DNA of 9,640 nt from Streptosporangiaceae bacterium (GTDB lineage: Bacteria; Actinomycetota; Actinomycetes; Streptosporangiales; Streptosporangiaceae). The DNA lies in the NCBI GenBank assembly GCA_030045215.1, contig JASIBJ010000721.1, positions 1-9,640 on the forward strand, given 5' to 3'. Below the pieces are notes generated by a model. That model saw only the letters and a list, made by a program, of their open reading frames with translations. It searched no databases and had not been told where the DNA came from. Position 1 is the stretch's first letter, and every line of letters starts with the position of its first letter. This document shows, in pieces, positions 1 to 7,902 of the stretch. The position numbers and the translations under genes were made by a program.

Positions 1-261
1 GAGGATCACGAAGTCGCCGGGCGCCACGTCGGTGACGTCGTCGCCGACCGCCTCGACGACACCGGCCGCCTCGTGCCCGAGCAGGTAAGGGAAGTCCTCG
101 CCGATCCCGCCTTCGCGGTAGTGCAGGTCGGTGTGGCACACGCCACATGCCTGTACCTCGACGAGCGCCTCGCCGGGCCCCGGATCCGGCACCGTCACCG
201 TGGTGACCGTGACTGGAGCGCCTTTCGCACTGGCGATGACGCCCTTGACCTCGTGTGCCAT
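1..261 (-). CDS. mscR: S-(hydroxymethyl)mycothiol dehydrogenase, N-terminal part (cut by window edge)
   Basis: Zinc-dependent medium-chain alcohol dehydrogenase that oxidises the mycothiol adduct of formaldehyde with NAD+, a cytoplasmic detoxification step; it may also act in S-nitrosomycothiol reduction. Only the first 87 residues are present. The reading starts [17 protein letters not shown] and continues to a GroES-like fold. C42, in [15 protein letters not shown] (residues 38-52), is the expected catalytic zinc ligand, and GHEAAG at 62-67 supplies the second zinc-site residues (H63, E64). The [12 protein letters not shown] stretch (25-36) is typical of the mycothiol-specific group rather than of general alcohol dehydrogenases. 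The ATG at 259-261 is chosen because AAAGGAG lies 7 nt upstream (269-275). A promoter with a short leader precedes it. The specific substrate is inferred from resemblance to the family as I remember it; a related zinc alcohol dehydrogenase is the alternative. Confidence 0.85.
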   Translation of the reverse strand, partial: MAHEVKGVIASAKGAPVTVTTVTVPDPGPGEALVEVQACGVCHTDLHYREGGIGEDFPYLLGHEAAGVVEAVGDDVTDVAPGDFVIL

Positions 262-312
262 CCTGCTGCTCCTTTACTGAGGGGAACGGGGCCGCGCCCG
301 GGCGAGCCGTGT

Positions 313-328
313 GCCGTGATGATACGGC
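313..328. promoter_or_regulatory. Inverted repeat overlapping the mscR -10 box (possible operator)
   Basis: GCCGT at 313-317 is complementary to ACGGC at 324-328 with a 6-nt centre, GATGAT. The dyad covers the whole proposed -10 box of mscR, a classic place for a repressor to bind. With 5-bp arms in GC-rich DNA, chance is a real alternative. No regulator gene is adjacent in the window. Confidence 0.3.
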
Positions 329-346
329 GTCGGGCCCGGACGACAA
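319..346 (-). promoter_or_regulatory. Candidate housekeeping promoter of mscR
   Basis: Read on the minus strand, TTGTCG (341-346) and TATCAT (319-324) are separated by 16 nt. The -10 box matches TATAAT at five of six positions and the -35 box starts with TTG. The start of transcription would fall near 312, giving a leader of about 50 nt with the AAAGGAG ribosome site at 269-275. This is the best promoter-like pair in the gene-free stretch. Confidence 0.5.
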
Positions 347-386
347 CCGGGGTATCCCGGACGGCCTTCCGGGCCGGCACTGCTCT

Positions 387-415
387 CTACCGCGGCTGGA
401 ATTACAACGCGGTAG
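387..415. repeat. Inverted repeat, 8-bp arms
   Basis: CTACCGCG (387-394) is the exact reverse complement of CGCGGTAG (408-415), with a 13-nt AT-richer centre. It lies about 40 nt upstream of the proposed -35 box of mscR. It could be a regulator-binding site or a weak hairpin; nothing in the sequence decides which. Confidence 0.4.
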
Positions 416-527
416 GCCCGGACCGCTCGCCCGGTGCGCGGTCGGTCGTGGTTCAGTAACTGTCCGCATAAAAAGGGGGGGAGCGAGCCGGCCGTTTCCT
501 GCGTCCAACTGAAGCATGGGTCGGCTG

Positions 528-603
528 CGGGCGGCAGCCCCGAGGCATCGGCGTCGGATCCGCGACCGACGTCGTTGCTTACTCCTACCGGGGCTGCCGT
601 CCG
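528..603. repeat. Nested inverted repeat: 15-bp outer stem enclosing a second hairpin
   Basis: Bases 528-542 pair with 589-603 over 15 positions, all Watson-Crick except one G-T (531/600); the core CGGCAGCCCCG/CGGGGCTGCCG is 11 bp perfect. Inside the 46-nt loop, CGTCGG (552-557) pairs perfectly with CCGACG (566-571) around an 8-nt loop. On the minus strand the structure starts 37 nt after the stop codon of the PH-domain gene, so a 3'-end or terminator role is possible, but no T-run directly follows it in that direction. An independent structured RNA is the other reading. Confidence 0.55.
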
Positions 604-640
604 AGTCGAGGCCGCCGCCTCCCGGCGAGCTCGTTCATGA

Positions 641-1324
641 TCACGACCGGATGCTTGCTCGCGAAGGCCGCGGACGGAGCCGCTGCAGTGGCAGCGGGGG
701 ATATCGAAGCGCCGCCGCCTTTGCCGCGATCCGGACCGGCACGTTCGGTGGCTTGACCCCGGCGAGCACCTGCCGGAGTTGTGCGGGCTGCACATCACAG
801 AGCTTTATGAGGTAACGAGGAGGGTCCGGTCGGGCTGCTGTGAGCGCCGGCCGGCCACGTCCGAAGCCGAACGGCAAGACGAGCATGGCGAGCAGCAGCA
901 ACGCCTGCCTCCCGAGGCTGGGCCTGGTGATGATCCTGGCCGCAGGGCCAAGCGAGATCTCGAGCAGCGTGCCATACGGCCGTGAGGCCATCCGCACTTG
1001 GCTGATGTCTGCCCACGGGATGTGCACCTGGCGCAGCTTCGGCCGCTTGTGCGGCGTGCTGATACCGAGCCAGACCCCGCTGGCGTTCACCCTGAAGGCG
1101 TGACGGCGAGCCGTGAGCAGCACGCCGATGAGCACGATGGCGGCGACCGCCATGCTGGCGATCTCGCTGCCGACGAGCCAGAGCGGCACCGGGCTGCTGA
1201 GGTAGCCGATGGCGAGCGCGATGAGGCCGCCCAGGATCGCGAACCAGACGGGGACGAGCCACATGTACCCGCGCGGAAGGCGGCTGGACGGTCCCCTCAC
1301 CAGGAATGTGTAGATCTCATCCAA
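641..1324 (-). CDS. Membrane protein with two helices and a bacterial PH-like domain
   Basis: A 227-residue integral membrane protein of unknown role, of the kind annotated as PH-domain-containing in actinobacteria. Two hydrophobic helices (about 22-42 and 48-71) form a hairpin. A PH-like beta domain follows from about residue 74, with the patterns FRVNASGVWLG (77-87) and HIPWADISQVRM (from 101) and an RPYGTLLEISLGP strand pair. The last ~20 residues are basic and low in complexity. The start is a TTG at 1322-1324; there is no in-frame ATG or GTG between it and the upstream in-frame TAG, and GGAGG sits 8 nt away. A later GTG (residue 9) would leave the membrane part intact. It is divergent from pepN across 176 nt. 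No catalytic residues are apparent; the function is unknown. Confidence 0.75.
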   Translation of the reverse strand: MDEIYTFLVRGPSSRLPRGYMWLVPVWFAILGGLIALAIGYLSSPVPLWLVGSEIASMAVAAIVLIGVLLTARRHAFRVNASGVWLGISTPHKRPKLRQVHIPWADISQVRMASRPYGTLLEISLGPAARIITRPSLGRQALLLLAMLVLPFGFGRGRPALTAARPDPPRYLIKLCDVQPAQLRQVLAGVKPPNVPVRIAAKAAALRYPPLPLQRLRPRPSRASIRS

Positions 1325-1332
1325 TGACCCGC

Positions 1333-1337
1333 CCTCC
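1333..1337 (-). promoter_or_regulatory. Ribosome binding site that supports the TTG start of the PH-domain gene
   Basis: GGAGG on the minus strand, 8 nt before the TTG at 1322-1324. An ATG 4 nt further on (1318-1320) is out of frame with the PH-domain reading, so this site favours TTG as the true start. Confidence 0.6.
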
Positions 1338-1500
1338 CCGTTTGGTCCCTATCGAGATCATCAGGCCTGGCCAGCCGGTCGAGCAAGGGGGAGATGCTGG
1401 CGATGGCCGGGGAACCCAGGGCAGTGCGGGGCGCCGAACCCGGTGACCTAACCTGGGGGCAACCATGACCACCAAATGATCTGCGGGGAGACAGCGCGAC

Positions 1501-4083
1501 ATGCCGGTTGCCGAGATCACGCGCCACGAGACCGCCGAGCGAGCACGGCTGCTGCGGATCCACGGATACGACGTCCGGCTGGACCTGACCCGCGGCGATA
1601 AGACATTCAGGTCGACCTCGGTGATCACCTTCGACTGCGCCGAGCCGGGGGCGGCCAGCTACGTGGACCTGATTGCGGCCGATGTCGTCGAGGTGACCCT
1701 CAACGGCGCCCCGATCGACCCGGCCGACGCCTACGCGGACGGCCGGATCACGCTGACCGGCCTGGCCGCCAGCAACGAGTTGCGGGTCGTGGCCGACTGC
1801 GCCTACACCTACGACTCCAAAGGCATGCACCGGGCGGTGGACTCGGCCGACGGCCGGGTCTACCTGTACACGAACTTCGAGCCTGCGGACGCTCGCAGGG
1901 TCTACGCCAACTTCGAGCAGCCGGACCTGAAGGCCGCGTTCACCTTCCACGTCATCGTGCCCGAGCACTGGGTGGTGCTGTCGAACCAGCCGGCCCCCGA
2001 GCCAGAGCCGGCCGGCGGGGCCAGCGCGATCTGGCACTTCCCGCCGACGCCGGAGATGTCGACGTACCTGACGGCAATCTGCGCGGGCGAGTATCACCTG
2101 GTCACCAGCACGCACACGACACCGCGCGGCCAGGTCATCCCGCTCGGCGTGGCCTGCCGGGCCTCGCTGGCCGAATTCCTTGAGCCGGACGACATCCTGA
2201 CGATCACTCGGCAGGGCCTGGACTACTACACCGTGCTGTTCGGCACCGACTACCCGTTCGCCAAGTACGACCAGGTCTTCGTGCCCGAGTTCAGCGCGGG
2301 CGCGATGGAGAACGCCGGGTGCGTGACCTTCTCCGAGCGGGTGCTTTTCCGGTCGAAGGTGACCGACATGATGTACGAACTGCGAGCCACCGTGATCTTG
2401 CACGAGATGGCGCACATGTGGTTCGGCGACCTGGTCACGATGAAGTGGTGGGACGACCTGTGGCTGAATGAGTCGTTCGCCGAGTTCTCCGCCGTGCTGT
2501 CCAGCGCGGAGGGCACCAGGTTCACCGATGCCTGGACCACCTTCTCCGGAGCCCGGAAGACGTGGGGATACCGCCAGGACCAGCTGCCGTCGACGCATCC
2601 GGTCGCGGCCGATGTTCCGACGCTGAGCGAGGCGATCGCGAACTTTGACGGGATCAGCTACGCCAAGGGAGCCTCGGTGCTCAAGCAGCTGGTCGCCTAC
2701 GTCGGCAGGAGGAGTTTCGTCACGGGCATCCGGGCCTACTTCGCCGAGTACGGCTGGGCGAACGCCACCCTGGACGACCTGCTGCGGGCGCTCGAGGCCA
2801 GCTCGGGCCGCAGCCTCGGGGAATGGGCGAGGCTATGGCTGCAGACCGCGGGACCCAACACGCTGCGCAGCGAGTTCGGCATCGACGAGGACGGCGCGTT
2901 CAGCCGGTTCGCGGTGCTGCAGGAGGCGCCCGCCGAGCATCCGACGCTGCGGCCGCACCACATCGCGATCGGGCTGTATAACCGGGTCGACTCTGGGCCA
3001 GGGCTCCGCGGCCCGTCCTCCGCGGCCGGCGCAGCACTGGTGCGCACGCACCGGGTAGAGGTGGACATCGACGGCGCGCGGAGCGAAGTACCCGAGCTGA
3101 TCGGCCGCGTGCAGCCGGACCTGATCCTGCTCAACGACGACGACCTCACCTATGCGCTGGTCAGGTTCGACCCGCGGTCGCTGGGCACGCTGACCGAGTC
3201 GATCGGGCAGTTCACCGACTCGCTGGCCCGTACCGTCTGCTGGAGTGCAGCGCTCGACATGGTGCAGCAGGCCGAGCTGTCCGTGCCTGCGTTCATCAGG
3301 ATGCTGGTTGCGGGGATGGGCATGGAACCGACAATCTCCGTGCTGCAGACCCTGCACATGACCGCGGCCAGGCTGATGGCCCTCACGGCCGACCCGAAGT
3401 GGCTGCCGGAGGGCAGGGAGCAGCTGGCCAGCGCGGCCGTGCCGCTGCTGCTTGCGGCCGAACCGGGCAGCGACCACCAACTCGCCTGGGCGGAACTGCT
3501 GGCCTGGACGGCGATCACGCCCGAGCAGCTGGACCTGATCGCCGGGCTGCTTGACGGGTCGGTGGAGGTTCCTGGCCTCGCCGTCGACACCGAGCTGCGC
3601 TGGGCGCTGCTGCGGCGGCTGGCCGCGACCGGCCGGGCGGGCGACGCGGAGATCGACGCTGAGCTCGTGCGGGACCCTACCGACGCGGGGCGGCGGCACG
3701 CCGCCGCGAGCCGCGCGGCCATCCCCGATGCTGCGCACAAGGACGCGGCCTGGCGGCTGCTGGCCGAGTCGGAAGAGCTTGGCCACGAGGGTGTCGCCGC
3801 GGTCGCGGCCAGTTTCGGGCAGCCCGAGCATGCCGAGTTGCTCTCGCCGTACGCCGAGGCCTATTTCCAGGTCCTGCCGGAACTCTGGTCAAGCCGCGGC
3901 GATCACATGAAGCGAGTGCTCGGCGATGCGCTGTTTCCCTATTTCGCGGCCTCGCCCGAGCTGCTGCGCCTCATCGACGGGTTCCTGGATCAGCCCGGCC
4001 GCGACCCGGCCATGGTGCGGCTGCTGATCGAGCGCCGCGACGCCGTCGAGCGCGCGCTGCGTTCGAGGGAGCTTCCGGCCTGA
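1501..4083 (+). CDS. pepN: Aminopeptidase N (M1 family zinc metallopeptidase)
   Basis: Cytoplasmic enzyme that removes N-terminal residues from peptides in protein turnover; 860 residues, the usual length for actinobacterial PepN. An N-terminal beta domain (about 1-200) begins with the HGYDVRLDLTRGDKTFRS region. The exopeptidase motif GAMEN is at 267-271. The zinc site HEMAH (301-305) is followed 18 residues later by NESFAEF with ligand E324; E302 is the general base. Y387 in the ISYAKGASVL stretch is the expected transition-state tyrosine. A helical C-terminal domain resembling ERAP1-C fills about 530-850. All catalytic residues are intact. The ATG at 1501 has GGGGAG 10 nt upstream. It is divergent from the PH-domain gene, and its stop lies 26 nt from the end of convergent proS. 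No strong promoter is visible in 1325-1500. Confidence 0.96.
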   Translation: MPVAEITRHETAERARLLRIHGYDVRLDLTRGDKTFRSTSVITFDCAEPGAASYVDLIAADVVEVTLNGAPIDPADAYADGRITLTGLAASNELRVVADCAYTYDSKGMHRAVDSADGRVYLYTNFEPADARRVYANFEQPDLKAAFTFHVIVPEHWVVLSNQPAPEPEPAGGASAIWHFPPTPEMSTYLTAICAGEYHLVTSTHTTPRGQVIPLGVACRASLAEFLEPDDILTITRQGLDYYTVLFGTDYPFAKYDQVFVPEFSAGAMENAGCVTFSERVLFRSKVTDMMYELRATVILHEMAHMWFGDLVTMKWWDDLWLNESFAEFSAVLSSAEGTRFTDAWTTFSGARKTWGYRQDQLPSTHPVAADVPTLSEAIANFDGISYAKGASVLKQLVAYVGRRSFVTGIRAYFAEYGWANATLDDLLRALEASSGRSLGEWARLWLQTAGPNTLRSEFGIDEDGAFSRFAVLQEAPAEHPTLRPHHIAIGLYNRVDSGPGLRGPSSAAGAALVRTHRVEVDIDGARSEVPELIGRVQPDLILLNDDDLTYALVRFDPRSLGTLTESIGQFTDSLARTVCWSAALDMVQQAELSVPAFIRMLVAGMGMEPTISVLQTLHMTAARLMALTADPKWLPEGREQLASAAVPLLLAAEPGSDHQLAWAELLAWTAITPEQLDLIAGLLDGSVEVPGLAVDTELRWALLRRLAATGRAGDAEIDAELVRDPTDAGRRHAAASRAAIPDAAHKDAAWRLLAESEELGHEGVAAVAASFGQPEHAELLSPYAEAYFQVLPELWSSRGDHMKRVLGDALFPYFAASPELLRLIDGFLDQPGRDPAMVRLLIERRDAVERALRSRELPA

Positions 4084-4109
4084 GCGAAGCCGGACGCGGG
4101 CCCGCGGCG

Positions 4110-5561
<1,452 letters not shown>

Positions 5562-5591
5562 GTGCCGGGCTGTCGGCTGTGGCGAGCCGTT

Positions 5592-5618
5592 TTGACGGCA
5601 GGGAAACCTGGATAACGT
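5592..5618 (+). promoter_or_regulatory. Candidate promoter of the 724-residue membrane protein gene
   Basis: TTGACG (5592-5597) is a good -35 box; TAACGT (5613-5618) fits the actinobacterial TANNNT -10 pattern. The spacer is only 15 nt, shorter than ideal. Transcription would start near 5625, giving a leader of about 80 nt that includes an imperfect inverted repeat (5639-5666). Confidence 0.35.
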
Positions 5619-5638
5619 AGCGGTCACGGTCGGCTGTG

Positions 5639-5666
5639 CCCCATGATGTAGTGACCCCACATCGGG
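5639..5666. repeat. Imperfect inverted repeat upstream of the 724-residue protein gene
   Basis: CCC-AT-GATGT (5640-5649) pairs with ACATC-GGG (5659-5666); the left arm carries a 2-nt bulge (AT), and the 9-nt centre is AGTGACCCC. It lies downstream of the candidate promoter and about 40 nt before the start codon, so it could be a leader hairpin or a binding site that controls this gene. Confidence 0.3.
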
Positions 5667-5703
5667 AAGAGACGCCGCATCTGTCTCAGGAGTAACACGC
5701 CGC

Positions 5704-7878
5704 ATGACAACGGGATGGCCGCAGGATCAGGAAGAACTGCGGCGGCCCTACGCCGAAGACGGCGGGGATCGGCCTGGTGACGGTGAGTTCGGCCAGTACC
5801 ATCCGAGCGGGCCGCTACCAGTCGGCCGGGGCCGTCAGGCGAAGCCGCGCGGTCGGCGCGGACGCGAGCCGGAGCTGGAATCCGAGCTAGCCGGGGACGC
5901 CGATTACGACTGGATCCGCTATCTCGGCGGCGCCGGGCCGGCACAGGAGCAACCCGTGCGGCCCGACAATCCGCCCCCTGCACCGCCAGCGAGCGGTGGG
6001 CGGCGCTCTCGACGGGGACAGCCGGTCGCTCCGGCCGGGCGCGGTGCTGAACCGCAGCCCGAACCGCGCCAGCTCGATTCGCACCACGACTCCCGTCGCG
6101 GGGTACCGCTGCGGGCCGACGATCTGGCCGGGCCGCGCCGTTCGCACGTGCCGGACGGACCGCCGTCGGACGGATGGCGTACACCCGATCGTTCCGCTAC
6201 CGGCAGCTACGGCCGGCCGGTGGCCGATAGCGGGCCGCTGACCGGTGGTGGACCGTTCAGCGGTAGTGGGCCGCTGACCGAAGGTGGCCTGCTCGCGGGG
6301 GGCGACCGACGTGCCTCCCGCCGCCACGCTGCCCCCGATTTCGGCGATCCAGGAACACGGCAATCTGCTCCGCCTAGCGGTACTCGCCCGTCGATGCGCG
6401 GGCATCGTAGGCCCGAGTCAGCGGCTCCCGATCGGCAGAACTCTGGTCCGCAGGTCTCGCCGCCTGCTGAGGCGCCCGGACGTTCCCGGTCCGGCCTGCT
6501 CCCTCGTGGCCGACAGGCGCCTGGCCCAGCTCTGCCCGGACCGCTGCCGCGCCCACCAGCGTCAGGCCCACAGCAGCCGCCCGCGACCGTCCGGCCGCCG
6601 GTGGCCGACCGCTCGACCGCGACCGACTGGTCGCCCCTGACCGGTCGGCCGCCGGTGTCCGACCGGCCATCCGGTCCACCACGGTCCCCGTCTTCTGACG
6701 TGCAGTCCTCGTCTTCTGATCCGCGGTCCTGGTCCTCTGACCCGCAGTCCTGGTCTTCTGATCCGCGGTCCTGGCCTTCGGATGGCAGCGGAAACGGCGG
6801 GTGGCCGACGGGCGACCACCGGGCAGTTGCATGGCCGACCGCCCCGGCGCGATCCGCTCCACCGCGGGGGGCCGCGCCCCAGCCCGCGCCTCCCCGGTCC
6901 GCTGTGGCCGGGCCCGACTCGCGGTCAACGAACCTGCTGCGCCAGCCATCGCGCCCCGACCTCACCCGGCCCGTACCGGGTCCAGCGGAACCGGGCTTTT
7001 CCGCTAACACCGGGCCGCAGCCGGTCGCGGAGCGGCCCAGCCAGCCCATGCGGGCGCTGCGTCCGGCGGCAGGACCCGGACCAGCCAGCGATACCCATCC
7101 GCGGCCGCTCAGCGCCCCGGCGCGTCGCCGCCCGCTGCGGGACCTGCGGCCAGCGGATCCGGCGGCCGACAGCCCGGCTTGGTCCGCCGGCCCGGACGCT
7201 GACCTGGCGGCAGCCGAGTCGGCTCTCCTCCCCGGCGCACCGGGCCGGACCGAGATACCAGCCAGCCGTCCGGCTAGGTCACGTCAGTCTGGGACCAGTC
7301 AGAAGACGAAGGCCGTTCGCGCGAGAGCAAGCCGCCGCAAGGCTCGCCGCCGGGCGGCGCTGGTGGTCGGTGCGGTCGGATGCGTGGCAGCCGTCGGTGT
7401 CGCGGCGGCATACGTCATGTCCGGCAGCGGTCCGGCGCACGTGATCAGTACGCCGCAGCGCCTCGGGAGCTACGTCGTGGAACCGTCCCTCGCGAACGGG
7501 ATGGGTGCCAACGCGCTGCGGAACAAGATCCTGGCTGCGGGCGACGGCGAGGCCAGCCACGTGGTCGACGCCGTTTACGAGGACAGCACCGGCGCGGCGA
7601 AGTCGGGCCCGCTCATCATCCTGTTCGTCGGCGGGAACCTGTCTGGCTCGGCGAACTCGTTCATCACGAGCCTGACCACGGAAGTGCCCGGCGCGTTCGT
7701 GATCAACCCTGGTTCTCTGCAGGGAGAGGCCGCCTGCGTGCCAGGTGTGCATCTGGCCGAGTGCGCCTGGGCCGACAACGACACGTTCGGCGTGATCGCC
7801 TCGCCCACACTCAGCGCCAGCGCGCTTGGCAATGAGCTGCGCATCATGCGGCCCATGGTCGAGCACGTGGTGAAGTAA
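5704..7878 (+). CDS. Membrane protein with long disordered Pro/Arg/Ser-rich cytoplasmic region and small external domain
   Basis: A 724-residue protein I do not recognise by name. Residues 1-535 are low in complexity and rich in Pro, Arg, Ser, Gly and Asp, so very likely disordered. They include an isolated aromatic segment, DYDWIRYLGGAG (67-78), a doubled 12-residue unit starting SGPLT (176-199), and four 7-residue repeats of the type SSDPRSW (330-357). A very basic stretch (about 541-550) precedes one membrane helix (about 551-572), which by the positive-inside rule puts the N-terminus in the cytoplasm. The external part (573-724) looks folded and holds C678 and C687 (C-x8-C), probably a disulfide, followed by CAWADNDTFGVIASPT. 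The ATG at 5704 has AGGAG 11 nt upstream. Many actinobacteria encode similarly built proteins of unknown function. It ends 24 nt from the convergent 382-residue gene. Confidence 0.85.
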   Translation: MTTGWPQDQEELRRPYAEDGGDRPGDGEFGQYHPSGPLPVGRGRQAKPRGRRGREPELESELAGDADYDWIRYLGGAGPAQEQPVRPDNPPPAPPASGGRRSRRGQPVAPAGRGAEPQPEPRQLDSHHDSRRGVPLRADDLAGPRRSHVPDGPPSDGWRTPDRSATGSYGRPVADSGPLTGGGPFSGSGPLTEGGLLAGGDRRASRRHAAPDFGDPGTRQSAPPSGTRPSMRGHRRPESAAPDRQNSGPQVSPPAEAPGRSRSGLLPRGRQAPGPALPGPLPRPPASGPQQPPATVRPPVADRSTATDWSPLTGRPPVSDRPSGPPRSPSSDVQSSSSDPRSWSSDPQSWSSDPRSWPSDGSGNGGWPTGDHRAVAWPTAPARSAPPRGAAPQPAPPRSAVAGPDSRSTNLLRQPSRPDLTRPVPGPAEPGFSANTGPQPVAERPSQPMRALRPAAGPGPASDTHPRPLSAPARRRPLRDLRPADPAADSPAWSAGPDADLAAAESALLPGAPGRTEIPASRPARSRQSGTSQKTKAVRARASRRKARRRAALVVGAVGCVAAVGVAAAYVMSGSGPAHVISTPQRLGSYVVEPSLANGMGANALRNKILAAGDGEASHVVDAVYEDSTGAAKSGPLIILFVGGNLSGSANSFITSLTTEVPGAFVINPGSLQGEAACVPGVHLAECAWADNDTFGVIASPTLSASALGNELRIMRPMVEHVVK
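6229..6294 (+). repeat. Two-copy 36-bp in-frame repeat inside the disordered region
   Basis: The unit that begins AGCGGGCCGCTGACCG at 6229 recurs as AGTGGGCCGCTGACCG at 6265, exactly 36 nt later. It encodes two 12-residue Gly/Ser/Pro/Leu units (SGPLTGGGPFSG and SGPLTEGGLLAG, residues 176-199). Probably a local duplication that keeps the frame. Confidence 0.6.
6691..6774 (+). repeat. Tandem repeat, four copies of a 21-bp unit in frame
   Basis: Units start at 6691, 6712, 6733 and 6754, each beginning TCTTCTGA or TCCTCTGA, followed by a degenerate partial fifth copy at 6775. Units 2 and 4 are identical over all 21 bases. They encode SSDVQSS, SSDPRSW, SSDPQSW and SSDPRSW (residues 330-357). The multiple-of-three length means copy number can change without breaking the protein. 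Confidence 0.85.
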
Positions 7879-7900
7879 GCAGCACGGGCCGTATGGCTGC
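7879..7900. terminator. Possible shared terminator hairpin between convergent genes
   Basis: GCAGC (7879-7883) pairs with GCTGC (7896-7900) in the 24-nt gap between two convergent stops. The stem is only 5 bp and there is no T-run on either strand, so this is a weak candidate placed mainly on its position. Confidence 0.2.
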
Positions 7901-7902
7901 GG

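Larger units (their letters stand above)
262..640. other. Gene-free region between mscR and the PH-domain gene, rich in inverted repeats
   Basis: I see no credible gene here. The reading frames that cross it give Arg/Ser/Pro-rich products without hydrophobic cores, as expected from chance open frames in GC-rich DNA. It holds the mscR ribosome site and promoter (269-346), a small dyad (313-328), an 8-bp inverted repeat (387-415), an A5G7 homopolymer run (470-481), and a large nested inverted repeat (528-603). The right end lies just downstream of the stop of the PH-domain gene, so part of it is probably that gene's 3' end. Confidence 0.6.

Noticed and set aside
274..798. Open frame of 174 codons on the minus strand in the gene-free stretch
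   Set aside because: Overlaps the end of the PH-domain gene in another frame, is dominated by Arg/Ser/Pro/Gly, and shows no domain or convincing ribosome site.
1325..1500. Search for promoters between the PH-domain gene and pepN
   Set aside because: Only poor matches were found (for example TTGCTC-N17-TGATGA on the minus strand, and TAACCT on the plus strand without a -35 box), so none is called.
1297..2598. Open frame of 433 codons on the minus strand
   Set aside because: It is antisense to the start of pepN, whose motifs are unmistakable; the product is rich in Arg, Gly, His and Val without a recognisable domain, typical of antisense frames in high-GC genes.
2833..3831. Open frame of 332 codons on the minus strand
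   Set aside because: Antisense shadow of the C-terminal half of pepN; Arg/Gly/Gln-rich product with no domain.
4095..4106. Perfect 12-bp palindrome CGCGGGCCCGCG between the convergent pepN and proS stops
   Set aside because: Without a spacer it can only form a 4-bp stem, and there is no T-run on either strand, so it is weak as a terminator; such GC palindromes are common at this base composition.
6207..7049. Open frame of 280 codons on the minus strand
   Set aside because: Antisense to the disordered region of the 724-residue protein; consists of Gly/Arg/Asp/Pro runs mirrored from the repeats on the other strand.
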